A DNA stretch of 8,880 bases from a bacterium. Lineage in GTDB: Bacteria > Verrucomicrobiota > Verrucomicrobiia > Limisphaerales > J093. The position numbers and the translations under genes are program-made. Below the pieces are notes generated by a model. The model ran no database searches. It had not been told where the DNA came from and saw only the letters and a list, made by a program, of their open reading frames with translations. Location of the stretch: NCBI GenBank assembly GCA_021784265.1, contig JAJXTA010000081.1:1-8880 (forward strand), given 5' to 3'. Below are positions 1-7,124 of this stretch, piece after piece; position 1 is the stretch's first letter; each line of letters begins with the position of its first letter.

Positions 1-2
1 GC

Positions 3-1490
3 GGAACGGGGCGGGAGGTGTTTGAGCCTCGGTTTACGTACCACGGTTTTCGCTATGTGCAGGTGACCGGGCTGACCGAACGGCCCACACTCGAGACGCT
101 GACAGGGCGCTGGGTCCACACCGACCCCGAGCCGGCCGGGGATTTCGCCTGCTCCAACCCCCTGCTGAACCGGCTCCAGGACCTCATCCGGCGCACGCAA
201 CTGAATAACCTGCACGGAATCCCGACCGATTGTCCGCAGCGGGAGAAGATCGGGTGGACCGAGGATGGGTGTGTCACGATGGAAGAGGCGATGTTCAACT
301 TCGCCCTGCCGCAATTCTACACCAAATGGTTGCACGACATGTTGGACGCGCAGGACGCCAACGGCCACGCCTGCCCCATCGCGCCCAGTCCCGGGTGGGG
401 CCGCTCGCAGGCCGATGGCGCCCCAGGGGTCCTCTCTGACCCATGGTGGGGCGGCGCTCTGGTGCGGACGCCGTGGCAGCTCTACCGTTACTATGGCGAC
501 CGGCGCGTCTTGGCGGAGGCCTATCCGGCGATCACTCGCTATCTGGCCTATGTCGGTCAGCATGCGCCGGGGCGGATTGCCTGGGCGCAGGAGGGCGATT
601 GGCTGGAGGTCGGGTCGGGGGGACCTTCGACCCGCACACCGCCGCCGCTGGCGAGCACGGCGGCGTATTATTGGTATGCCACCATTGCCAGCCAGATGGC
701 CGCGCAGTTGAACCGCCCCCAGGAGGCTCGTGAGTATGAGGAGCTGGCGCAGGCCATTCGGGAGCGGTTTAACCAGAAGTTCTTTCAGGGCGCGACGGGG
801 CTCTACGCCGCCGACAGCCAGACCGCACCGGCGCTGGCGCTCTGCTTCGGCTTGACGCCACCGGCGGCCCGTTCCCTGGTCCTGACCAATCTCGTGCGGA
901 ATATCACGGTGGCCCACACCAACCATCTCAGCACCGGGATTGTCGGGACCCTCTATCTGTTCTACGCGCTCATGGATGCGGGGCAGAACGACCTCGCGTA
1001 TGCGGTGGCGACCCAAAAGGATTTCCCGAGTTGGGGTTACATGCTGGCGCACGGCGCGACGACCATCTGGGAGGCCTGGGAGGGCGGTGACGGCTCGCAC
1101 AATCATCCAGCCTTAGGCAGCGTCGGGGCATGGCTCTACCAAGGTTTGGCCGGCATTCGGCCCGACCCGAGCGGGCCGGGCTTCAAACGCATCATCATCC
1201 ACCCGGAACCGGCGGGTGACCTGATGTGGGCCAAAGCCACGTACCGCTCGGTGCGCGGTCCCATCCTGAGCGGCTGGCGGCGTGAGCCGCGGACGCTTTG
1301 GCTGACGATTTCCTTGCCTCCCAACACGACCGCGACGGTGTTCGTGCCTACCCCGCAGCCCGAAGCGGTCGCGGAAGGCGGGCGGCCCGCGGTGGCGGCG
1401 CCGGGGGTGCGCTTCCTGCGCCGTGAACCTGGCGTGGCCGTGTTCGAGGTCGGCTCCGGCCGGTATGACTTCCGGGCCCCGTATCCGTGA
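3..1490 (+). CDS. GH78 alpha-L-rhamnosidase, 5'-truncated by window edge
   Basis: Inverting hydrolase that removes terminal alpha-L-rhamnose from plant or algal glycans and glycosides. The frame is open to the left edge, so the true start lies upstream; the GTG at 18 is internal, because the codons before it continue the family motif ending in FEPRFTYHGFRYVQVTG, the end of the beta-sandwich preceding the catalytic barrel. Counting residues from that GTG, the barrel holds TDCPQREKIGWTED at about 70-83. Its D71, E76 and D83 fall at the spacing of the catalytic or binding acids D567, E572 and D579 of Bacillus RhaB. E352 in TTIWEAWEGG matches the later catalytic Glu (E841 of RhaB, the presumed general base). 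A C-terminal beta-sandwich with PPNTTATVFVP follows from about residue 395 to the end. About 495 residues are present; family members often have 850-1000, so the N-terminal carbohydrate-binding domains and any signal peptide lie outside. It is followed 31 nt later by a GH3 gene on the same strand, suggesting one transcript. Family assignment is firm; the exact substrate is unknown. Confidence 0.93.
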   Translation, partial: GTGREVFEPRFTYHGFRYVQVTGLTERPTLETLTGRWVHTDPEPAGDFACSNPLLNRLQDLIRRTQLNNLHGIPTDCPQREKIGWTEDGCVTMEEAMFNFALPQFYTKWLHDMLDAQDANGHACPIAPSPGWGRSQADGAPGVLSDPWWGGALVRTPWQLYRYYGDRRVLAEAYPAITRYLAYVGQHAPGRIAWAQEGDWLEVGSGGPSTRTPPPLASTAAYYWYATIASQMAAQLNRPQEAREYEELAQAIRERFNQKFFQGATGLYAADSQTAPALALCFGLTPPAARSLVLTNLVRNITVAHTNHLSTGIVGTLYLFYALMDAGQNDLAYAVATQKDFPSWGYMLAHGATTIWEAWEGGDGSHNHPALGSVGAWLYQGLAGIRPDPSGPGFKRIIIHPEPAGDLMWAKATYRSVRGPILSGWRREPRTLWLTISLPPNTTATVFVPTPQPEAVAEGGRPAVAAPGVRFLRREPGVAVFEVGSGRYDFRAPYP

Positions 1491-1521
1491 GCCTGGGGAC
1501 CGGCAGTCACTCCTCCGCGCC

Positions 1522-3750
1522 ATGCGTTTCCACCCTGGGGATGCCGTGAGGAGCGCGGTGCGTCTCTGGCCCTGGCTCGGTTTGGTGCTGCTCGGGCAGT
1601 GCTTGGCCGTCGGGGCGGAGGCAGGAGCCCTTTACCTGGACCCGAGCCGGGCCTGGGACCAGCGGGTCACGGACCTCCTGGGGCGCTTGAGCCTGGAGGA
1701 GAAGGCAGCCCTGCTGAACCACGGGGGCGCGGGCGTGCCGCGCCTGGGGATCCGGGCGGATGGCTGGAACCAGTGCTTGCACGGGGTCTGGTGGAATCGG
1801 CCCACCACGCTGTTCCCGGTGCCGATCGCCATGGCGGCGACGTGGGATCCGCCCTTGGTCCGGCGGGTGGCTACCGCCATTTCGGATGAGGCGCGGGCGA
1901 TCTACAACGGCTGGCACCAGGACCCGGGGTTTCCCGGCGAACCCAAGGGGCTCATCTATCGCGCCCCGGTGATCAATCTGAGTCGCAACCCTTACTGGGG
2001 CCGGATCAATGAGTGCTATGGCGAAGACCCTTTCCTGACGGGCCGGATGGGGGTCGCCTTCGTCGAGGGCCTGCAAGGCGACGACCCTCACTATCTCAAA
2101 CTGGTCGCCACCCTCAAGCATTTCGCGGTGAACAACGTCGAACGCGACCGCACCCGTCTCTCGGCGCTGGTCCCGGAGCGGAGCCTGCACGAGTACTGGC
2201 TGGCGCAGTTCCGCACTTGTATTCGCGAGGGGGGCGCCCAGTCGATCATGGCCTCCTACAACGCCATCAACGGGGTGCCTAATAATCGGAATCCGCTCCT
2301 CCTGACCGCGATTCTGAAGGGGGCGTGGGGCTTTCAAGGGTTCGTCGTTTCGGACCTGGGCGGCGTCAACACGATGGTGCAAGGCCACGAGCGCGGGCGG
2401 ATGTCCTTCCCGCAAGCGGTGGCCGAGTCGGTGTTGGCGGGTTGTGACTTTTCCGACCGCGAGTTCGCGACGTATCTGCCCGCCGCGGTCCGGCAAGGGC
2501 TGCTCCCCGAGGCCAAGCTGGACGAGGCCCTGGCGCGCGTGTTGCGCGCCCGCTTCCGCTTGGGAGAGTTCGACCCGCCCTCACGGGTGCCCTACAGCCG
2601 GATCAGCACCAACGTGATTGGCGGTGCGGCCCATCGCGAGTTAGCCCGGGAGACGGCGCGGGAGGCGATGGTGTTGTTGAAGAACGACCGCGGTCTCCTG
2701 CCCTTGGACCGCACCGCCTGCCGGACCATTGCGGTCATCGGGCCCTTGGCAGCCACGTTCGTCGCCGGGGGGTACAGCGGTCGGGTCCTGGACCCCATCA
2801 CCCCGCTCGAGGGCCTGCGCCGCCATGCCGCCCGTGGGACACGGGTCCTCTATGCCTCCGGCGCCGACTGCCCAACCGCCGGCCACAGCCCCAACCCGAG
2901 CCCAGCGGAGGCGCAACGACGCGAAGCGGCTTTGGCGGAAGCGGCCGCGGTGGCGAAGCAGGCGGCGGTCGTCCTGTTGTTCGTGGGCACCACGCTCGAT
3001 GTCGAAGCTGAGGGGCGCGACCGGACTGCCCTCGGGCTCCCTGGGAATCAGGAAGCGCTGATCGAGCGCGTGTGGGCGGCTAACCCTCGCACCGTGCTGA
3101 TCCTGCTGAACGCCGGCCCGCTGACCATCCCCTGGGCTAAGGGGCACCTCCCGGCGATCCTCGAGGCTTGGTGGGCGGGGGAAGCGGGCGGCGACGCTAT
3201 TGCCGAGGTCCTCTTTGGCGAGGTGAACCCCGCCGGGCGGTTGCCCTACACGGTCTATGCGGCCGAGAGCCAAGTGCCGCCGCAGGATCAGTACGACGTG
3301 GCCAAGGGCTTCACCTACATGTATATCAGAGGTGAGCCGCTCTTCCCGTTTGGCCACGGCTTGAGCTACACCCGGTTCCGCTACCGCAACCTCCGGATCA
3401 CGCCTCGGCAGGTTCCCGGGGAGGCGACGGTCACCGTCGCCATCGATGTCGCCAACGTAGGGCGGCGCGCCGGGGCGGAGGTTGTCCAACTCTACACCCA
3501 TGCGAGGCATCCGGGGCTGGTGGCGCCCGCGAAACGGCTCGCCGGCTTTGCGCGGGTCCAATTACAGCCGGCACAGACGACCACCGTGCGCCTGGAGGTG
3601 TCCCCCAGAGAGCTGGCCTTTTATGACGAGGGGTCCCATGAGTTCGTTGTCGCCCCTGGCGGTTACGACCTGCTGGTGGGCAGCTCGTCGGCCGACATCC
3701 GTGCCCGTGGCCGGTTGACGGTGACGGCGCGCGCGAGCCTCCCGCCCTGA
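1522..3750 (+). CDS. Secreted GH3 beta-glycosidase (beta-glucosidase/beta-xylosidase type)
   Basis: Retaining beta-glycosidase, 742 residues from the chosen ATG. Residues 1-34 read as a Sec signal peptide: basic n-region, core WLGLVLLGQCLAVG, cleavage plausible after AEA34. LGQC is a poor lipobox because of the Gln. The N-terminal (alpha/beta) barrel has WNQCLHGVWW, YGEDPF, KHFAVNN and FVVSDLGG, where D278 is the predicted nucleophile. The second, alpha/beta sandwich domain carries VEAEGRDRT with E497, which lines up with the acid/base Glu of GEGxDR enzymes such as E458 of Thermotoga neapolitana Bgl3B. A fibronectin III-like domain closes the protein (about 620-740, with EVVQLY and PGGYDLLVG). 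The layout suits a beta-xylosidase or beta-glucosidase; the sequence alone does not decide which. Start choice: the frame stays open upstream to a GTG at 1423 inside the GH78 gene, but ATG 1522 places the signal peptide correctly. GTG 1546, preceded by a GGGG tract, is an alternative that keeps the hydrophobic core. No strong ribosome binding site precedes 1522. Confidence 0.93.
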   Translation: MRFHPGDAVRSAVRLWPWLGLVLLGQCLAVGAEAGALYLDPSRAWDQRVTDLLGRLSLEEKAALLNHGGAGVPRLGIRADGWNQCLHGVWWNRPTTLFPVPIAMAATWDPPLVRRVATAISDEARAIYNGWHQDPGFPGEPKGLIYRAPVINLSRNPYWGRINECYGEDPFLTGRMGVAFVEGLQGDDPHYLKLVATLKHFAVNNVERDRTRLSALVPERSLHEYWLAQFRTCIREGGAQSIMASYNAINGVPNNRNPLLLTAILKGAWGFQGFVVSDLGGVNTMVQGHERGRMSFPQAVAESVLAGCDFSDREFATYLPAAVRQGLLPEAKLDEALARVLRARFRLGEFDPPSRVPYSRISTNVIGGAAHRELARETAREAMVLLKNDRGLLPLDRTACRTIAVIGPLAATFVAGGYSGRVLDPITPLEGLRRHAARGTRVLYASGADCPTAGHSPNPSPAEAQRREAALAEAAAVAKQAAVVLLFVGTTLDVEAEGRDRTALGLPGNQEALIERVWAANPRTVLILLNAGPLTIPWAKGHLPAILEAWWAGEAGGDAIAEVLFGEVNPAGRLPYTVYAAESQVPPQDQYDVAKGFTYMYIRGEPLFPFGHGLSYTRFRYRNLRITPRQVPGEATVTVAIDVANVGRRAGAEVVQLYTHARHPGLVAPAKRLAGFARVQLQPAQTTTVRLEVSPRELAFYDEGSHEFVVAPGGYDLLVGSSSADIRARGRLTVTARASLPP

Positions 3751-3760
3751 GCCGCGGCTG

Positions 3761-3777
3761 GCGCGGTGACGCCGCGC
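3761..3777. terminator. GC-rich hairpin between convergent genes, possible bidirectional terminator
   Basis: The 32-bp gap between the GH3 stop and the stop of the opposing glycosyltransferase contains GCGCGG at 3761-3766 and CCGCGC at 3772-3777, a 6-bp perfect stem around a 5-nt loop. A competing pairing joins GCCGCG at 3751-3756 with CGCGGC at 3775-3780. No T-run follows on either strand, so intrinsic termination is uncertain. The position between convergent genes is the main argument for it. Confidence 0.3.
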
Positions 3778-3782
3778 GGCGG

Positions 3783-5102
3783 TCAAGTCTGTTGCCAAAA
3801 CTCGCGCGTGTGCTGGAGGAATTCCTCGATCTGGTCCACCATCACGGACTCGTTGAACTTGGTCAGGACCTCGGTCTGGGCCGTCTCGGTTACTTGCCAA
3901 CGCAGGGCGGGTTGGAGTTGGAGTTCTTGGAGGCGCCTCGCCAGGTCCGGGGCATCGCCCGGGGTATAGGTAAAGGCGTTCTCGCCGTGGCGCACTAACT
4001 CCCGCACGCCACCACTCTTGGCCGCGATTACCGGCAGACCGGCCGCCATCGCCTCCAACGGCGCCACGGCAAAGGGTTCCTCCGTTTCCGCGGTGTAGAG
4101 CAAGGCGTCGTGCCGATGATAAACCGCGGCCAAGTCGCGACTCGTGTTGGCCACGGTGAGGAATTCGACCGGCAGTTGGTGGGTGACCACAAACGACCGG
4201 ACTTGCGCGATGTAGGCCGATTCACCGCGGCCGTAGATGCTAAGGCTGACGGGCAACTTGAGTTCGCGCGCCAGGCGCAACGCCTCCAGGGCGGTGGTCG
4301 CGCCGCTGCCGGGCTCCAGCCGGGTGACCAGCAGCAGCTTCTTGACTGGGGCGCTCGGGGGTTTGATTTGCCCGGCGAACACCTCGGCCCGGATGCCCGG
4401 ATAAATCACCTCGCCGTGCTCGACCTGGAAGCCGGCGTTCGCGGTTTTGGCCTTAAGGGCCAGACTGCAAAAATAGAGCCGATCGAACCGGAAGGCGGTG
4501 ACGGAGGCCGGGGGCACGGCCGCCACCTCGGCCTCAGTGCCGTACACCTCGGGGATGCGGTCGTAGCCGCGCATCAGGCGAGTCGGGGCGAGGGCGTCCG
4601 CCCGGGTCCGCCCGCCGCTCAGTTCGAGCCAGCGTCGCCACAAGCCGCTGAGGGTGGGCGGGGCGGTCTGATTCCACCATCGCAGCCAGGGATCGGCGCG
4701 CAGCTCACCGGCGATCCAGTCATCGGCCACGTCATAGGCCGTGGGCACCGGTGCCGCCCGCAAGCGGAACGTGAGCGATTTGGAGAGACCCCGCAGGCTG
4801 CCGACCAGCACGAGCTCGGGTTGGAAGTCGGTCAGCGTCTCGCGCAAGACCGCGCCGTTGTGGCGCTCGAGGGCGCGCAGGGCGCCGAAGCCGGGGATGG
4901 GAGGTTGATCGAACCCGCCGGTCAGGCGGAGCCGTCGTTCGATCTCCCGGCCGCGTTGCTCGGCCCCGACCCCGTAGTTGGAGGTCAGCACGCAGAGGGT
5001 GTGGCCGCGTTTCTGGAGGGCGTCGGTCACCGCCTGGCAGCGCAGGTCGGTGCTCCCAGCTTGATGCGGAGGGTAGAGATTGGTGAGGACGAGGATCCGC
5101 AT
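3783..5102 (-). CDS. GT4-family (GT-B fold) glycosyltransferase
   Basis: Predicted cytoplasmic transferase of a sugar from a nucleotide donor, 439 residues. The N-terminal Rossmann domain begins at once with MRILVLTNLYPPHQAGSTDLR and contains the acceptor-side glycine segment; the strand ending CVLTSNY follows at about 37-43. The C-terminal donor domain (about 230-425) has VIYPGIRAEVF, LLLVTRLEP, LSIYGRGE and the EX7E signature of GT4 enzymes, E342 and E350 in EEPFAVAPLEAM, followed by GLPVIAAKSGGVRELV. The usual donor-phosphate pair is incomplete: R261 is present, but the Lys of the common R-x4-KG pattern is S266. No membrane segment or signal peptide is evident. Start ATG at 5102 lies on the first residue of the family's opening strand; no clear ribosome binding site precedes it. 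It diverges from serS over 76 bp and converges with GH3, so it is probably transcribed alone. Acceptor and product cannot be named; a role in polysaccharide or lipid glycosylation is inference. Confidence 0.88.
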   Translation of the reverse strand: MRILVLTNLYPPHQAGSTDLRCQAVTDALQKRGHTLCVLTSNYGVGAEQRGREIERRLRLTGGFDQPPIPGFGALRALERHNGAVLRETLTDFQPELVLVGSLRGLSKSLTFRLRAAPVPTAYDVADDWIAGELRADPWLRWWNQTAPPTLSGLWRRWLELSGGRTRADALAPTRLMRGYDRIPEVYGTEAEVAAVPPASVTAFRFDRLYFCSLALKAKTANAGFQVEHGEVIYPGIRAEVFAGQIKPPSAPVKKLLLVTRLEPGSGATTALEALRLARELKLPVSLSIYGRGESAYIAQVRSFVVTHQLPVEFLTVANTSRDLAAVYHRHDALLYTAETEEPFAVAPLEAMAAGLPVIAAKSGGVRELVRHGENAFTYTPGDAPDLARRLQELQLQPALRWQVTETAQTEVLTKFNESVMVDQIEEFLQHTREFWQQT

Positions 5103-5135
5103 GGCAAGGCCGTTATGCCCAGGCGGAGGGGCAAA

Positions 5136-5148
5136 GGCAAGCCTTGCC
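5136..5148. promoter_or_regulatory. 13-bp palindrome in the divergent GT4/serS gap, possible operator
   Basis: GGCAAG-C-CTTGCC is a perfect inverted repeat with 6-base arms around one central base. A third copy of the same half (GGCAAGG) lies at 5103-5109, directly beside the glycosyltransferase start codon. The right arm overlaps the proposed serS -35 hexamer at 5144-5149, so a dimeric regulator bound here would cover the serS promoter. The symmetry is seen directly; the operator role is inference, and short GC-rich palindromes can arise by chance. Confidence 0.3.
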
Positions 5149-5172
5149 CGCTGGTCCGCGCGCTTCTATGCT
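5144..5172 (+). promoter_or_regulatory. Candidate sigma70-type promoter for serS
   Basis: TTGCCC at 5144-5149 matches the TTGACA box at four of six bases. TATGCT at 5167-5172 matches TATAAT at four of six. The spacer is exactly 17 bp. The expected transcription start, about 7 nt after the -10 box, falls on the serS GTG at 5179, which would give a leaderless message. That agrees with the lack of a recognisable Shine-Dalgarno sequence. The match is modest and unproven. Confidence 0.35.
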
Positions 5173-5178
5173 GGGTCG

Positions 5179-6486
5179 GTGCTGGACATCAAACTTATCC
5201 GTGAGCAACCCGAGGCGGTGCGGGAGCGTCTGACCACGCGCGGGGCGGCCGAGGGGGCCCGGCTGGCAGAGTTGCTGGCGCTGGACGAGCGGCGCCGCCA
5301 GCTCTTGGTCGAGGCCGAAGGCCTCAAGGCCGTCCGCAATCGGACCTCCAAGGAGATCGGCGCTTTGGTGAGCCAGCAGCGGCCGGAGGAGGCTGCGGCC
5401 AAGAAGGCCGAGATGCGGCAACTGGGCGATCGGGTCGCCGAGTTGGACACCCAGGCCGCCGCCGCCGAACAGGCCCGCGACCAAGTCCTGCTCCGCCTAC
5501 CCAACCTGCCTCATCCGAGCCTCCCGCTGGGGACGGGGGCGGCCGACAACCCGACCGTCGCGACCTGGGGTCAGCCCGCGACCTTCGCCTTCCCGCCGCT
5601 GCCGCATACGGCCCTCTGCGAGCGCCTTGGCTTGGTGGACTTCGCCCGTGGGGCGAAGTTAGCGGGCAGCGGTTTCCTTCTCTACACGGGATGGGGGGCG
5701 CGTCTGGAGCGGGCCCTGATCCAGTTTCTGCTCGACCTCCACACGCGCGAGCACGGTTACACCGAAGTCTCGCCCCCGTACCTCATCGGCCGCGACTGTA
5801 TGATCGGGGTGGGGCAGTTCCCGAAGTTTGAGGACCAAGCCTACGCGGTGCAGGAAGGGCTGGATGCCGGCACCCTGGGCAAGCTCTACCTCTTGCCGAC
5901 GGCGGAGGCGCCGGTCGCCAACATCCACCGAGGCGAGATTCTGGCCGAGCACCGGTTGCCGGTGCGCTATGTGGCCTACAGCCCGTGTTTCCGGGCCGAG
6001 GCCGGCGCGGCGGGCGTCGGCACTCGCGGGATGATTCGGGTGCACCAGTTCGACAAGGTCGAGTTGATCCAAATCGTGCGGCCGGATCAGGGCTATGACG
6101 CCCTGGAAGCCTTGCGCGGTCACGCGGAGCGCGTCCTGCGCGACCTGGGCCTCCACTATCGGGTGGTGTTGCTCTGCACGGGCGACTTGGGGTTCGCCAG
6201 CGCCAAGACCTACGATTTAGAGGTGTGGGCCCCGGGCCAGGCGCAATACCTCGAGGTCTCCAGTTGCTCCAATTGCGAGGACTTTCAAGCCCGTCGCATG
6301 CAGTTGCGCTACAAGGCCGACACGGGCGAGAACCGGTTTCCGCACGTGCTCAACGGGAGTGGCACGGCGTTGGCGCGGCTGTTCGTCGCCTTGATCGAGA
6401 CCTGGCAGCAAGCCGATGGCAGCATTGTGATTCCGCCGCCATTGCGCTCCTACGTGCAGGCGGACTGCATCCCCGCCGGGGCTTAG
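5179..6486 (+). CDS. serS: Seryl-tRNA synthetase
   Basis: Cytosolic class II aminoacyl-tRNA synthetase that charges tRNA-Ser (and tRNA-Sec where present) with serine using ATP. It has 435 residues, close to the usual length for bacterial SerRS. Residues 1-10 read VLDIKLIREQ, the typical N-terminus. A charged, Ala/Glu-rich helical hairpin at about 28-105 is the coiled-coil arm that grips the long variable arm of tRNA-Ser. It is followed by LRLPNLPHPS, also typical. The catalytic core has the serine-binding TAE (T241-E243), motif 2 FRAEAG with R272 and E274, SSCSNCEDFQARRM, and motif 3 NGSGTALAR with R400. Motif 3 has Ala-Arg where most enzymes have Gly-Arg, a mild divergence. Start: the frame stays open upstream to a GTG at 5080 inside the opposing gene, but homology begins at GTG 5179. 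An ATG at 5168 is out of frame. Upstream lie a candidate promoter and palindrome. It is the first recognisable housekeeping gene in the window. Confidence 0.97.
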   Translation: MLDIKLIREQPEAVRERLTTRGAAEGARLAELLALDERRRQLLVEAEGLKAVRNRTSKEIGALVSQQRPEEAAAKKAEMRQLGDRVAELDTQAAAAEQARDQVLLRLPNLPHPSLPLGTGAADNPTVATWGQPATFAFPPLPHTALCERLGLVDFARGAKLAGSGFLLYTGWGARLERALIQFLLDLHTREHGYTEVSPPYLIGRDCMIGVGQFPKFEDQAYAVQEGLDAGTLGKLYLLPTAEAPVANIHRGEILAEHRLPVRYVAYSPCFRAEAGAAGVGTRGMIRVHQFDKVELIQIVRPDQGYDALEALRGHAERVLRDLGLHYRVVLLCTGDLGFASAKTYDLEVWAPGQAQYLEVSSCSNCEDFQARRMQLRYKADTGENRFPHVLNGSGTALARLFVALIETWQQADGSIVIPPPLRSYVQADCIPAGA

Positions 6487-6503
6487 GCCGGCTCACGGCG
6501 CCG

Positions 6504-6528
6504 TTTAGCGCTGACTGGCGGCGCTGAA
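6504..6528 (+). terminator. Hairpin just after serS, possible terminator
   Basis: TTTAGCGCT (6504-6512) pairs with GGCGCTGAA (6520-6528) around a 7-nt loop. The stem has nine pairs, two of them G-T wobbles. It begins 18 nt after the serS stop. There is no T-tract after it, so it may be an attenuated or Rho-assisted end, a 3' stability stem, or chance pairing in GC-rich DNA. Confidence 0.3.
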
Positions 6529-6617
6529 GCGTGGGTGACCCGCTCCCTGGTGGCGCGCCCCCGCCGTCGGCCGGGTTTTGCGGTAGGGGCCGAATATCAA
6601 GGGCAGTGGGTCGCGCT

Positions 6618-6863
6618 CATGGGAGCCTCGGAAATGGGCAGGTCTATCGGCGGGACCGCACCCCGGATGAAGACCGCCGCCCGGTGCGGGAAACCCGGGC
6701 CGCGCGCAACCTCTCCCGCTTCCGCTCGATGGCGATCTTTCGGTTCAAACCGCAGCAGCACCGCCGGGACGGCCAACGATCCCTGCCCGACTTTGCCAGC
6801 CACGTCCACCGCCAACCCGGGGGACTCCTGCGCCGCTTCACCCAACGCCGCGCTGAAGAATAA
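6618..6863 (+). pseudogene. Decayed C-terminal remnant of an ISAs1-type DDE transposase
   Basis: This 81-codon stretch ending at TAA 6861-6863 reads HGSLGNGQVYRRDRTPDEDR, then AARNLSRFRSMAIFRF and SLPDFASH with LLRRFTQRR. ISAs1-type (H-repeat-like) transposases end with HWxxENGxHxxRDxTxxEDxxxVR, a NLxxxRxxAI segment and about 75-80 residues in total after HWxxEN, which fits in order and in length. Two key positions differ by single bases: Trp TGG is GGG (6621-6623), and the catalytic Glu, GAA or GAG, is GGA (6630-6632). The His of the ENGxH part is also lost. Upstream of 6618 no frame continues the family, so the rest of the element is deleted or scrambled. An ATG or GTG further upstream (for example GTG 6531) lets the frame be read as a 110-residue protein, but I regard that as residual openness, not a gene. 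I saw no terminal inverted repeats or target duplication. The assignment is by recalled motif and is moderately confident. Confidence 0.6.
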
Positions 6864-7124
6864 AGCCCACCGCCAACACCGCGGGCCGGGTGCTGCGAGC
6901 CTGAGCGCCAGCCCACCGCTTTTGCCCCGCCGCCTCCAGGATCGGTTCCGGCGCCGGCAAACCCCTGGCCGCCGGTGCGCTGGGCAGCGGCCAACAACCG
7001 TCCTGGCCTCACACGGACCGCTGGGTCACCTCCCCGTCGCACGGTTTCGGACTTGGTCACTCGCCGAGGCCGTTCACCCCTCCAGCGCGTTCCACGCTTG
7101 CCTCCTTGGCGAGGGCGACCTTGA
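6864..7124. other. Unassigned spacer between transposase remnant and dnaE
   Basis: None of the six frames gives a product I recognise here. Together with 6487-6617 it makes a gap of about 640 bp between serS and dnaE in which only the transposase remnant is identifiable. It must contain the dnaE promoter unless transcription reads through from serS, but I could not pick a convincing -35/-10 pair. A weak 4-bp stem, CCTC (7101-7104) with GAGG (7111-7114), could partly mask the dnaE ribosome binding site. Confidence 0.4.
7111..7115 (+). promoter_or_regulatory. Shine-Dalgarno site of dnaE
   Basis: GAGGG lies nine bases before ATG 7125 and is the clearest ribosome binding site in the window. With the in-frame TGA stop at 7122-7124 immediately before the ATG, it fixes the dnaE start. 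Confidence 0.65.

Noticed and set aside
1507..2496. Antisense open frame of 329 codons over the GH3 gene
   Set aside because: The composition is His/Arg/Pro-rich with no recognisable motif, and the GH3 reading with catalytic residues on the other strand explains the DNA.
2641..3561. Antisense open frame of 306 codons over the GH3 second domain and FnIII domain
   Set aside because: Shadow of the GH3 gene; no family features.
5080..5178. Upstream extension of serS from GTG 5080
   Set aside because: The extra 33 residues have no counterpart in SerRS, and the extension would overlap the start of the divergent glycosyltransferase. Homology begins at GTG 5179.
4110..5204. Long open frame (364 codons) on the + strand opposite the glycosyltransferase
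   Set aside because: It lies antisense to a well-supported GT4 gene, has Gly/Ala/Arg/Gln-rich composition with no domain I recognise, and runs into the serS start. Such frames are common in very GC-rich DNA.
6597..6845. Short antisense open frame over the transposase remnant
   Set aside because: It looks superficially protein-like, but it is the reverse complement of the recognisable transposase motifs, and I know no matching family.
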